A stretch of 35,991 nucleotides of DNA from Rhodobacter sp. (GTDB lineage Bacteria; Pseudomonadota; Alphaproteobacteria; Rhodobacterales; Rhodobacteraceae): positions 1 to 35,991 of the forward strand of contig JAIXRW010000053.1 in assembly GCA_027484985.1 (NCBI GenBank), given 5' to 3'. The position numbers were made by a program, and so were the translations under genes. The notes under the pieces are model-generated. The model made no database searches. It had not been told where the DNA came from and saw only the letters and a program-made list of their open reading frames with translations. Shown piece after piece: positions 7,701 to 15,754 of this stretch. Each line of letters starts with the position of its first letter. Position 1 is the stretch's first letter.

Positions 7701-9362
7701 GTGGCATCGCTGACAGGGCAGTTTGCCCGCAACTTCGCATATCGTCTTGTGGCCGCGCTGTGCATGGCGCTGGCCCTGCTGCTGGCCCCGACCGGCGTTT
7801 TCGCAGCCCCCCACGCGGCCATCGTGATCGATGCCCGCTCGGGCGAGGTGCTGTTCGAGGAAAACGCCGATGCGCGGCTGCATCCGGCCTCGCTGACCAA
7901 GATGATGACGCTCTACATCACCTTTCAGGAACTGGAAAAGGGCACGATCACGCTAGACAGTCTGGTGACGGTGACGAAACACGCCGCCTCGCAGGCGCCG
8001 TCGCGGCTGGGTCTGAAACCGGGGCAAAAGATCGCCGTGCGCTACCTGATCCGCGCCGCCGCCATCAAATCGGCCAATGATGCCGCCGCCGCCCTTGGCG
8101 ATTTCATCGGCGGCAATCAGGAAGATTTCGCCCGCCGCATGACCCGCACCGCCAAGGCGCTGGGCATGACCAACACCACCTTCAAGAACGCCAACGGCCT
8201 GACCATGCCGGGCCATCTGTCCTCGGCCCGCGACATGACCACCCTTGGCCGCCACCTATTTTACGATTTTCCGCAATATTACAACATCTTCTCGCGCCGC
8301 TCCTCCGATGCAGGCCTCGCCACGGTGAACAGCACCAACCGCAAGTTCCTTGACGCCTACAAGGGTGCGGACGGGATCAAGACAGGCTACACGGTGGCGG
8401 CGGGTTTCAACCTGACCGCCTCGGCTGAACGTGATGGCAAGCGGCTGATCGCCACGATCTTCGGCGCCAATTCCACCGCCGGGCGCAATGCCGAAATGGC
8501 CAAGCTGCTGGATCGCGGTTTCCAGAAGGCGCGCCGCAACGCACCGCTGAACCCGCCAGTCGCCCCCGGCGCCACCGATGCGATGGTGGCCGAAGCCGCC
8601 CCCGATACCGACAGCGCCCTCCCCGAGGTCGAGGGCGGCGCAGGCAAGACGCTGCGTGTGACCATGGCCATGGCCAGCTCGCCCCGCCCGCAGGCCCGCC
8701 CCGCCGCGCTGTCGCCCGAAACCGTGACCGCCGCCGCGCAGGCCGTGGACGGGATGCAGGACGGCATCCTTGGCGCGCTGGCCGAGGCGACCGGCACCGA
8801 TACCCTGACCGCGCAGGCCACCGAAGTGGCCGATGCCGCCGTCCCCGCCGCCGCATTGGCCGTGGACGGGGTCGAACTTGCCTCGGCCAGCACCGATGGC
8901 TCGGATGCGCTGCCCAGCGAAGAGGCCTTGGCCGAAGCCATGGCCAACCTGCCCGCAGACGCACTGCCCGCAGATACGCTGCCCGGTACGGCCCAGCCCC
9001 TGCCCTTCCAGATCGCCTCGGCCGCCAGCATGGCCCCGCCGAAACGCCGCGTGCCGATCTATGACGATGCCGCCAATGGCCCCGCCCCCGCCGAACAGCA
9101 GGAAGTGGTGTCCTTCTCGACCTCGGGCGACAGGCATTGGGCCGTGACCGTGGGCAGCTACAATTCCAGCTACGAGGCGGAAAAGGCCCTGCTCAAGATG
9201 CAACTGGTCGAAAGCGCCACGCTTTCCGCCTCGCGCCCCAAGGTGATGCAGACGAAAAAGGGGTTCGAGGCCACCTTTGTCGGCCTGACGCAGGATCAGG
9301 CAGACCTCGCCTGCCGCCGCCTTCAGGCGCGGTCCGTCACCTGCTTCACCATCGGCGAATGA
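7701..9362 (+). CDS. D-alanyl-D-alanine carboxypeptidase (peptidase S11) with C-terminal SPOR domain
   Basis: A low-molecular-weight penicillin-binding protein that removes the terminal D-Ala from peptidoglycan pentapeptides in the periplasm. From the GTG at 7701 it has 553 residues. It begins with a signal peptide (hydrophobic core about 14-30, cleavage after GVFA-A), then the three catalytic motifs: Ser64-x-x-Lys67 (SLTK), Ser124-Ala-Asn126, and Lys227-Thr-Gly (KTG). A long Ala/Pro-rich linker of about 180 residues follows. The last 75 residues (HWAVTVGSYNSSYEAEKAL to the end) form a SPOR domain, which binds denuded septal glycan and suggests recruitment to the division site. GTG with AAGGGACAGG upstream is preferred; the ATG at 7638 would add 21 residues before the signal peptide and has no ribosome site. 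The stop overlaps the next gene. Confidence 0.92.
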   Translation: MASLTGQFARNFAYRLVAALCMALALLLAPTGVFAAPHAAIVIDARSGEVLFEENADARLHPASLTKMMTLYITFQELEKGTITLDSLVTVTKHAASQAPSRLGLKPGQKIAVRYLIRAAAIKSANDAAAALGDFIGGNQEDFARRMTRTAKALGMTNTTFKNANGLTMPGHLSSARDMTTLGRHLFYDFPQYYNIFSRRSSDAGLATVNSTNRKFLDAYKGADGIKTGYTVAAGFNLTASAERDGKRLIATIFGANSTAGRNAEMAKLLDRGFQKARRNAPLNPPVAPGATDAMVAEAAPDTDSALPEVEGGAGKTLRVTMAMASSPRPQARPAALSPETVTAAAQAVDGMQDGILGALAEATGTDTLTAQATEVADAAVPAAALAVDGVELASASTDGSDALPSEEALAEAMANLPADALPADTLPGTAQPLPFQIASAASMAPPKRRVPIYDDAANGPAPAEQQEVVSFSTSGDRHWAVTVGSYNSSYEAEKALLKMQLVESATLSASRPKVMQTKKGFEATFVGLTQDQADLACRRLQARSVTCFTIGE

Positions 9363-10030
9363 TGCTGCCCGCCACACCCGCACCCGTCACCCTGCCCGTT
9401 CACGGGCAGACGGGTCACTTCCCCGTGCGCCGCATCTTCTGCGTGGGCCGCAACTATGCAGAACACAGCCGCGAAATGGGCGGCGACCCCACGCGCGAGG
9501 CGCCGTTCTTCTTCACCAAACCCGCCGATGCCGTGGTGCTGTCAGGCGCCACCATCCCCTATCCGCCCCGCACATCCGACCTGCATCACGAAGCCGAACT
9601 GGTTGTCGCCATCGGCAAAGGCGGCGCGAACATCCCGCTCGCCGACGCCCCCGCCCATATCTGGGGCCATGCCGCCGGAAACGACCTCACCCGCCGCGAT
9701 GTGCAGGCACAGGCGAAAGCCGCCCGCCGCCCGTGGGATATGGCAAAAGGCTTCGACCATTCCGCCGTCATCGGCCTGCTGCATGCAGGCCCCCTGCCCG
9801 ACGGCGCGATCACCTGCACGGTGAATGGCCGCGTGACCCAAAGCGCACGGCTCTCCGACATGATCTGGTCGGTCCCCGAAATCATCGCGGAACTGTCAAC
9901 CTATATCACCCTCGCCGCAGGCGACCTGATATTCACAGGCACCCCCGCAGGCGTCGGCCCCATCGCACGCGGCCAGACCTGCACCGTCACCATCGACGGC
10001 CTCAGCCCCGCCATCATCACCCTCGCCTGA
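9359..10030 (+). CDS. Fumarylacetoacetate hydrolase family protein
   Basis: A 223-residue enzyme of the FAH superfamily, which hydrolyses C-C bonds or isomerises/decarboxylates acyl-pyruvate-like compounds with a divalent metal. Visible family blocks are IFCVGRNYAEHSREMG, FFTKPADAVV, and HHEAELVVAIG with metal-ligand glutamates Glu78 and Glu80. GNDLTRRDVQ supplies the third acidic ligand (Asp109). KGFDHSAVIG and the C-terminal TGTPAGVGPI are also present. The size matches the short acylpyruvase/YcgM-type subgroup. ATGATG begins inside the carboxypeptidase stop (ATGA overlap), so translation is coupled, although the two functions have no obvious link. Downstream lies a repeat block and convergent ccoS. 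Confidence 0.9.
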   Translation: MMLPATPAPVTLPVHGQTGHFPVRRIFCVGRNYAEHSREMGGDPTREAPFFFTKPADAVVLSGATIPYPPRTSDLHHEAELVVAIGKGGANIPLADAPAHIWGHAAGNDLTRRDVQAQAKAARRPWDMAKGFDHSAVIGLLHAGPLPDGAITCTVNGRVTQSARLSDMIWSVPEIIAELSTYITLAAGDLIFTGTPAGVGPIARGQTCTVTIDGLSPAIITLA

Positions 10031-10032
10031 CC

Positions 10033-10080
10033 CCGCGATTTCTGACGCAGAAATCGCGGCGGAGTTTGACGCAAACTCCG
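10033..10080. repeat. Two adjacent perfect hairpins with the same ACG triloop
   Basis: Hairpin 1 (10033-10059) has a 12-bp stem ending CTG-ACG-CAG. Hairpin 2 (10060-10080) has a 9-bp stem ending TTG-ACG-CAA. They abut and start two bases after the stop of the FAH-family gene, so they probably serve as its terminator. The same tip design recurs in the tandem repeats just downstream. Confidence 0.75.
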
Positions 10081-10086
10081 CGCCCC

Positions 10087-10371
10087 CGTCCGCCGTCCAG
10101 CTGCTGCGCCAAAAACCGGCGCGAAATCCGCGTCAGATTGCGCCCTGAGGCTTCGTGCTCGCAGTCCCGCATCCCTTGGTCAGGTTGCGGTTCGCCCACG
10201 CCCGCCGTCCGGTTTCTGCGTCAGAAACCGGCGCGAAATCTGCGCCAGATTTCGCCCTAAGGCTTTGTGCACGCAGTCCCGCATCCCTTGGTCAGGTTGC
10301 GGTTCGCCCACGCCCGCCATCCGGTTTCTGCGTCAGAAACCGGCGCGAAATCTGCGCCAGATTTCGCCCTA
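10087..10371. repeat. 112-bp tandem repeat (two full units plus a partial third) containing paired hairpins
   Basis: Unit A is 10087-10198, unit B 10199-10310 and partial unit C 10311-10371. Units A and B are nearly identical over their second halves; A is degenerate in the hairpin part. Units B and C each hold two perfect 10-bp hairpins with triloops CGT and CGC (10209-10231 and 10233-10255; 10321-10343 and 10345-10367). Unit C runs into the ccoS stop codon. On the ccoS sense strand, unit B reads ANRNLTKGCGTACTKP-stop at the place where real ccoS reads ANRILTTDYDDRPKR-stop. The repeats may therefore be decayed copies of the ccoS end plus terminator. The stretch 10031-10368 contains no gene. 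Confidence 0.8.
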
Positions 10372-10527
10372 CCGCTTCGGCCGGTCATCATAATCCGTGG
10401 TCAGGATCCGGTTCGCATCCCCCTCGGGGTCGTCGAACTGCCGCGTTTTCATCGCCCAAAAGAACGCGGCCAGCCCCAGCCCGCCCAGAAACAGCGAGAT
10501 CGGGATCAGGAATGCCAGAATGTCCAT
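10369..10527 (-). CDS. ccoS: cbb3-type cytochrome oxidase assembly protein CcoS
   Basis: A 52-residue single-span membrane protein required for cofactor insertion (haem b and Cu) into the CcoN subunit. One hydrophobic helix covers about residues 3-25 (ILAFLIPISLFLGGLGLAAFFWAM in part). It is followed by the characteristic DDPEGDANRILTTDYDD tail. The ATG at 10527 is 3 bases past the ccoI stop, so it is the last gene of ccoGHIS. Its stop codon is 1 base from a perfect hairpin (10345-10367), the likely operon terminator. Confidence 0.93.
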   Translation of the reverse strand: MDILAFLIPISLFLGGLGLAAFFWAMKTRQFDDPEGDANRILTTDYDDRPKR

Positions 10528-10530
10528 CGC

Positions 10531-12720
10531 CTACCTCAGCCGCAACGCGTTCAGGCTGACGGTAATCGACGACAGCGACATGGCAAGCGCCGCCGCCAGC
10601 GGTGTCGCCGCCCCCATCAGCGCCAATGGCACCGCGATCACGTTATAGCCCGCCGAAATGGCGAAATTCTCGACGATCCGCCGCGCCGCCTGCCGCCCGA
10701 TCCTGACCGCATCGCCCACGGGCGCAAGGTCTGCCCCCAACAGCACGATGTCCGATGCCACCCGCGCCGCATCCAGCGCACTGGCAGGCGAAACCGACAC
10801 ATGCGCCGCCGCAAGCGCGCCCGTATCGTTCAGCCCGTCCCCCACCATCAGCACGCGCCGCCCCTCGCCCGTCAGCCGCGCCACCAGCGCGGCCTTCTCG
10901 GCGGGCAACGCCCCGTGCCGCCAGTCGGCAATGCCCAGCCGCCCGGCCAGTTCGCGCACCGCCCCCTCGGCATCGCCCGACACCAGCATCACCGCCAAGC
11001 CCTGCGCCCGCAGGGATGCCACCGCCGCCTCGGCCCCCGGGCGCAACGAATCCGCAAAGGTAAAGGTCCGCACCACCCCGTCGCCAAGGTCCAGATAGGT
11101 CGCGGTCGTACCAACTGGTTCCGCCCCGCACCATTCAGCCCGCCCCAGCCGCACGCGCCGCCCCTGCCAGCGCCCTTCGACGCCGTAACCCGGCACCTCG
11201 CGCAGGTCCGTCACATCGGCAGGCACCGCCACCCCCGCCAGCGCCACGGCCAAGGGATGCGACGATGCCCCCGCCAAAGCCACCGCCACCGCCAACACCC
11301 CCGGCGCATGCTCGGCCAGATTGGTCGGCACGGGCGCGCCCATGGTCAGCGTTCCGGTCTTGTCGAACACAACCATATCCACTTCCGCCAACCGCTCCAG
11401 CGCGGTCCCGTGCTTGATCAGCAACCCCTTGCGGAACAGCTTGCCACTTGCCGCCGTCACCACCGCAGGCACCGCCAGCCCCAGCGCACAGGGGCAGGTG
11501 ATGATCAGCACCGCCGCCGAGATGTTGATGGCAAAGCGCAGATCGCCGCCCGTCTTCCACATCCAAAAACCAAAGGCGCTGAACGACAGGATATGCACCA
11601 GCGGCGAATAAAGCCGCGCCGCCCTTTCCGCCAAACTCGTGTAGCGCGTCTTGGCACTTTCCGCGACCGCCACCAGATCGGCCATCCGGTGCAGGCTCGA
11701 CTCGCGCCCCGCCGCCGTCACGCGCAGCACCAGCGGCCCCGTCAGGTTCACCTCGCCCGCCGAAACCACCGTGCCCGCGCCCGCAAACACCGGCAGGCTT
11801 TCCCCCGTCAGCAGCGACCGGTCCAGTTCCGATTGCCCCTCGACCACCACGCCATCCACCGGCATCCGCCCGCCGGGCCGCACGCGCACCAGATCGCCAG
11901 GCACCACCTCGGCAATCGGCAGCACCACCTCGGCCCCGTCCCGCAGCACCGTTGCCCGTGGCACCTCAAGTGCCGCCAGTTCCTCGGCCGCCGACCGCGC
12001 CACTGCCCGCGTGCGATGGTCCAGATACCGCCCCGCCAGAAGGAAAAAGCACAGCATCACCGCTGCATCGAAATAGGCGTGATGCCCGCCCTTCCACGTC
12101 TCGAACAGCGAGATCGACGAGGCAAGGATCAGCGCCAGCGAAATCGGCACATCCATCCCCAGCCGCCCCACGCGCAGGCTGGCCCATGCGCTGCGAAAAA
12201 ACGGCTGCCCCGCAAAAATCACCGTAGGCAGCGCAATCGCCGCCGAAATCCAGTGAAACAGGTCGCGCGTCGCATCCTCGGCCCCCGACCAGACGGCAAC
12301 CGACAGCAGCATCACGTTCATCATGCTGAAACCGGCCACGCCCAGCCGCATCAGCAATTCGCGCCCCTGCCGGTCGGTCTCGGTCTGGCTTAGCAGCCCC
12401 GCGTCCAGCTCATGCGCCTCGTATCCCACGCCGCGCAAAGCCGCGACCAGCCGCTCGGCCGTCACCCCCGCCTCGGCCTCGACCGACACGCGCCGCAGCG
12501 TCAGGTTCACCCGCGCCGACTGCACGCCCGCCACATCGGCCAACGCATGTTCCACCGTGCTGATACAGGCCGCGCAATGCGCCGTGGGCAGCGACAGCAC
12601 CAGCCGCGCATCAGCCTGCGCCGCCATCGCGGCAATCCGCCCGGCACTCGGCGCCGCCACGCAGGCGGGGCAGGCCGACAGGCTGGCATGGTCCGGCTCA
12701 AGATCCAGCGCCACGGTCAT
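10531..12720 (-). CDS. ccoI: Copper-translocating P1B-type ATPase CcoI
   Basis: A cytoplasmic-membrane ATPase that supplies copper for assembly of the cbb3 oxidase CuB site (FixI/RdxI family). The 729-residue protein has an N-terminal CxxC (Cys17-Cys20) and a heavy-metal domain with HCAAC (Cys49-Cys52). Transmembrane helices begin near residue 125. The actuator motif TGES is at 305-308 and the metal-transport motif CPC at 409-411. The phosphorylation site is DKTGTLT (Asp453) and the hinge is MVGDGLND near 640. CPC and the gene position between ccoH and ccoS distinguish it from detoxifying CopA. The start lies 3 bases after ccoH ends. Confidence 0.95.
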   Translation of the reverse strand: MTVALDLEPDHASLSACPACVAAPSAGRIAAMAAQADARLVLSLPTAHCAACISTVEHALADVAGVQSARVNLTLRRVSVEAEAGVTAERLVAALRGVGYEAHELDAGLLSQTETDRQGRELLMRLGVAGFSMMNVMLLSVAVWSGAEDATRDLFHWISAAIALPTVIFAGQPFFRSAWASLRVGRLGMDVPISLALILASSISLFETWKGGHHAYFDAAVMLCFFLLAGRYLDHRTRAVARSAAEELAALEVPRATVLRDGAEVVLPIAEVVPGDLVRVRPGGRMPVDGVVVEGQSELDRSLLTGESLPVFAGAGTVVSAGEVNLTGPLVLRVTAAGRESSLHRMADLVAVAESAKTRYTSLAERAARLYSPLVHILSFSAFGFWMWKTGGDLRFAINISAAVLIITCPCALGLAVPAVVTAASGKLFRKGLLIKHGTALERLAEVDMVVFDKTGTLTMGAPVPTNLAEHAPGVLAVAVALAGASSHPLAVALAGVAVPADVTDLREVPGYGVEGRWQGRRVRLGRAEWCGAEPVGTTATYLDLGDGVVRTFTFADSLRPGAEAAVASLRAQGLAVMLVSGDAEGAVRELAGRLGIADWRHGALPAEKAALVARLTGEGRRVLMVGDGLNDTGALAAAHVSVSPASALDAARVASDIVLLGADLAPVGDAVRIGRQAARRIVENFAISAGYNVIAVPLALMGAATPLAAALAMSLSSITVSLNALRLR

Positions 12721-12723
12721 CGC

Positions 12724-13176
12724 TCAGCCCTTTACGAACAGGTCAAGCCGCTGGCGGAACACCGTTCCATCGGGCGCATTGGCCTCGACCATCATCATCC
12801 ACTTGCCAGGGTTCAGCGCCACATCGGCCACCCAGACCCCGTCCTTCCGCACGAAATCGGGATGCATGTCGTCTTTCGCCTCGGTCGTCCGGCCCAGCAG
12901 CACCGACAGCCCCGTCACGGGCGCCACCTCGGCCCCCTTGCGGATATCGATACTCAGCCGCCCCTCCGCATAGCCATGCACCAGCGTCCAGCCCAGCGCC
13001 TTTTGCGCCTTCATCTCGGCGTCAAAACTCTGGCTCGCCACATAGCCGTTCTCGACCTCAAGCCCCGGAAAGGTGCTGACCGCCTTGACCGCCATCACCA
13101 CATTCACCGCGATGATGACCGAGAACGCCCCGACCGTGATCCCCAGCACATGCCGCCCCGTCAACTCGCCCATCAT
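12724..13176 (-). CDS. ccoH: cbb3 oxidase assembly protein CcoH (FixH)
   Basis: A 150-residue membrane-anchored protein needed for stable assembly of cbb3 oxidase. One transmembrane helix (about 9-31) is followed by a periplasmic domain with the FixH hallmarks GYVASQSFDAEMKAQKALGW and LNPGKWMMMVEA. The ATG at 13176 overlaps the ccoG stop codon (ATGA), and the gene ends 3 bases before ccoI, so the operon is tightly coupled. Confidence 0.93.
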   Translation of the reverse strand: MMGELTGRHVLGITVGAFSVIIAVNVVMAVKAVSTFPGLEVENGYVASQSFDAEMKAQKALGWTLVHGYAEGRLSIDIRKGAEVAPVTGLSVLLGRTTEAKDDMHPDFVRKDGVWVADVALNPGKWMMMVEANAPDGTVFRQRLDLFVKG

Positions 13177-14591
13177 TCCGCCTTTCCGTTAAAGACCACG
13201 TCTTTCGAGACGCGCTCGGTCCCGTCCTCGTTCGCCACCCATAGCCGTATCTCGCTGCGTTCGGTGGTCGCCCCCTCGCTGCCGGGCAAAGCCTCGACAT
13301 AGACGCGCTGCTGATAGGTCTCGTTCGCGGGCACCAGCACCTTGGCCCCGTCCTCGCCTTCCAGCGTCACGGCATAGCGGCTGCCTGCCGTCAGGGTGAT
13401 CCAGAACCACTTGTCCGCGCCCGACTTGTTGCGCAACCGCACATCATAGGTGTTGCGGATCGTGCCATCCGACAGCGTCACGTAAAGCGGGTTCCGCACG
13501 GGCGTCACGCTGATGTCGATGGGCGACCGCAGGAACAGCGCCACCACCAGCGCCACGCCGACCCCCGCCCACAAAACGGTGTAAAGCACCGTGCGCGGCC
13601 GGAACACATGCGCCCAGACCGATTTCGGCGGCTGGCCCGCGCGTTCGCGCACCTCGTCGGTCAGCGCAAGATACCCCACCAGCCCGCGCGGCTTGCCGAT
13701 CTTGTCCATCGTGTCGTCGCAGGCATCGATGCACAGCCCGCAGGTGATGCAGGCCATCTGCTGGCCGTCGCGGATATCGATCCCCATCGGGCAGACATTC
13801 ACGCAGGCCATGCAGTCGATGCAATCGCCGTTGCCTTCCACCGCCTGCTTGCCCCGCGGCTCGCCCCGCCAGTCGCGGTAGCCGATGGTGATCGTATCCT
13901 CGTCCATCATCGCGGCCTGAATACGCGGCCACGGGCAGGCATAGATGCAAATCTGCTCGCGCGCGAAGCCGCCAAAGACAAAGGTCGTCGCGGTCAGGAT
14001 CAGCATCGTCGTATAGGCAATCGGGTGCGCGTTCCCCGTCACCAGATCGACCGCCAGTCGCGGCGCATCGGTGAAATAGAACACCCAGGCACCCCCCGTG
14101 GCCAAGCCGATCAGAAACCACAGCGCCCATTTCACCGCCCGCTTCCTGACCTTTTCGCCATCCCACCCCTGCCGGTGCAGTCGGATGCGGGCGTTACGGT
14201 CGCCTTCCACCCAGCGTTCGACCAGAATGAACAGATCGGTCCACACCGTCTGCGGGCAGGCATAGCCGCACCACACCCGCCCCGCGGCGGATGTGAACAA
14301 AAACAGCCCCAGCCCCGCCATGATCAGCAACCCCGCCACGAAGTAAAACTCGTGCGGCCAGATCTCGATCATGAAGAAAAAGAACCGCCGGTTGGCAAGG
14401 TCAACCAGCACCGCCTGATCCGGCAGGTTCGGCCCGCGGTCCCAGCGCAGCCATGGCGTGATGTAGTAAATCCCTAGCGTCGCCGCCATGATCCACCACT
14501 TCAGCCTGCGGAAACTGCCCTTCACGCGGCGCGGAAAGATCGGCTCGCGCGCGGCATACAGGCTGGCGGGTTCGGGGGCGGGCAATGACAA
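13173..14591 (-). CDS. ccoG: Cupric reductase / cbb3 accessory protein CcoG (RdxA/RdxB, FixG)
   Basis: A membrane protein with two [4Fe-4S] clusters that reduces copper(II) to copper(I) for cbb3 biogenesis. With the start proposed here it has 472 residues. It shows the conserved YAAREPIFPRRVKGSFRRLKW entry in part, several transmembrane helices, and the membrane CGYACPQ (108-113) and YACPW (217-222) motifs. The ferredoxin motifs are CIDCMACVNVCP (257-268) and CITCGLCIDAC (281-291). A C-terminal periplasmic Ig-like domain follows. The TTG at 14591 is chosen over the upstream starts at 14660/14663 for three reasons. GAGG lies seven bases before it, homology begins there, and the upstream starts sit inside an FNR box. 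It is first gene of ccoGHIS. Confidence 0.93.
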   Translation of the reverse strand: MSLPAPEPASLYAAREPIFPRRVKGSFRRLKWWIMAATLGIYYITPWLRWDRGPNLPDQAVLVDLANRRFFFFMIEIWPHEFYFVAGLLIMAGLGLFLFTSAAGRVWCGYACPQTVWTDLFILVERWVEGDRNARIRLHRQGWDGEKVRKRAVKWALWFLIGLATGGAWVFYFTDAPRLAVDLVTGNAHPIAYTTMLILTATTFVFGGFAREQICIYACPWPRIQAAMMDEDTITIGYRDWRGEPRGKQAVEGNGDCIDCMACVNVCPMGIDIRDGQQMACITCGLCIDACDDTMDKIGKPRGLVGYLALTDEVRERAGQPPKSVWAHVFRPRTVLYTVLWAGVGVALVVALFLRSPIDISVTPVRNPLYVTLSDGTIRNTYDVRLRNKSGADKWFWITLTAGSRYAVTLEGEDGAKVLVPANETYQQRVYVEALPGSEGATTERSEIRLWVANEDGTERVSKDVVFNGKAE

Positions 14592-14621
14592 GGCAGACCT
14601 CGGGCGTCGGTTTCTGCCCCC

Positions 14622-14663
14622 AGTATCGCGGCTTCGGTCCCCGCCTTCCTTGACATGCATCAA
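14622..14663 (-). promoter_or_regulatory. FNR-activated promoter of ccoGHIS
   Basis: The FNR box TTGATGCATGTCAA (14650-14663, minus strand) fits TTGAT-N4-ATCAA with one change. Its centre is 14656.5. A GATACT -10 hexamer (14622-14627) predicts a start near 14615, which puts the box at -41.5, the class II activator position. The leader to the TTG start would be about 24 bases. Confidence 0.8.
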
Positions 14664-14725
14664 ACGGGCATCTGCGATGCAGCTTTATCCCTGCGACATA
14701 AGGGCCAGCCGTCCCGCGCCGGCCG

Positions 14726-15585
14726 TTACAGCAGGAAATCGCTCTTCAACAGGCCCGAAACATCGTTCAGCCGAATCTCGAAATCGGCCCGCGCATCCCC
14801 GTTCGTGTCGCCGTAAACCACGACACCAAAAGAAAAAACCCCATACCACACGCCATTGGCCACCGCCCGCGTTCCGCCATAGGCAAAGGCCTGATCCCCC
14901 GCCCGCGCCGAATTTGCGTCGATCAACCGCAGGTCAAGGTCATCGGCCCCCCGCTGGAAATCGATAATCACATCGCGCCCCGCCACACCCTTTCCGGTAT
15001 CGCGGTCATCAAAGATGAAATCGTCCTCGCCATTGCCGCCCGACATCAGGTCGGCCCCGGTTCCGCCGCGCAGGGTATCGGCCCCGCCATTGCCGTTGAT
15101 CGTATCGGCCCCGCCGAAACCAAAGACATAATCGGCCTTCGGTGAAAGCTCGAACCGATCGGCCCCGCCGAATTCGCCCTTCAGGATGGCGAACTCGTCG
15201 GCAGTGCTGGCCGTCTGCACCGCATCAGCAGCAGCGCCGGATCGACCGTGATATTGCCGATATGCCAACGCTCGGTCAGTTCTTCACCCGCCGCGCCTTC
15301 ATACAGCGTCACTCCGTTCGCGCTGCCGGTAAAGCCCGCGTTGAACGGCGCCCCGGCCGAGGGCTGGACCAGATCATCCTCGCTGACCAGCCGCAGCGTC
15401 TGCCCTATCCCCAGCCCGAAATTGAACGAGGTCAACTGGAAGTAATCAAGATAGGTCACATCATGGATCGTCGTCGGAAACGTCTCGCCCGACAGGGCCG
15501 AGGAATAGCTTTCCATCCGGCTGAAGAATTCGCCCAAATCCAGCGTTTTCATGTTGAAGGCGGAAACCGCATAGACATTGGCCAT
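14726..15585 (-). pseudogene. Frameshifted RTX-type calcium-binding repeat protein
   Basis: Two overlapping minus-strand reading frames form one broken gene. The first (start ATG 15585, behind GGGAGCC) encodes an N-terminal domain of about 115 residues with no family I recognise. The second continues in the -1 frame to 14726 and encodes DAVQTASTADEFAILKGEFG followed by hemolysin-type nonapeptides (GGADTINGN, GGADTLRGG, TGADLMSGG, NGEDDFIF). These bind Ca2+ and usually mark type I secretion. The frames join at the CTGCTGCTGATG stretch near 15229-15240; adding one G after the CTG run restores a 286-residue protein. A sequencing error cannot be excluded. It interrupts the usual ccoNOQP-ccoGHIS adjacency. 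No type I secretion genes are nearby. Confidence 0.8.
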
Positions 15586-15669
15586 CACAGGCTCCCACCC
15601 GCTACACGGAACAAAGGCTAGGGGGCTTTGCGGATTCGGTCAACGCAACCTGCGCTTGCAACGCGTGCA

Positions 15670-15700
15670 AAAGAAAAAGCGGGGCCACAACGGGCCCCGC
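15670..15700 (-). terminator. Intrinsic terminator of ccoNOQP
   Basis: An 8-bp stem (GCGGGGCC / GGCCCCGC, 15679-15700) with a 6-base loop. On the minus strand it is followed by a TTTTTCTTTT run. It lies about 55 bases after the ccoP stop and separates ccoNOQP from the RTX gene. Confidence 0.88.
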
Positions 15701-15754
15701 AGTCGGGGAAGAACGGCACAGGCGCAAAGGAAGCGCCCCGCCAGAGGTTGCCGT

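Noticed and set aside
10087..10371. Possible CRISPR array
   Set aside because: The repeats are directly tandem (112-bp period) without unique spacers, the hairpins lie inside the unit, and no cas genes are near.
10267..12393. 708-codon open frame opposite ccoI
   Set aside because: It is antisense to a secure gene, rich in Arg/His/Pro/Gln as expected of the complement of GC-rich codons, and has no recognisable domain.
14660..14663. ATG/TTG at 14660-14663 as the ccoG start
   Set aside because: It lies within the FNR box and would require transcription to begin upstream of its own activator site; added residues are not typical of the family.
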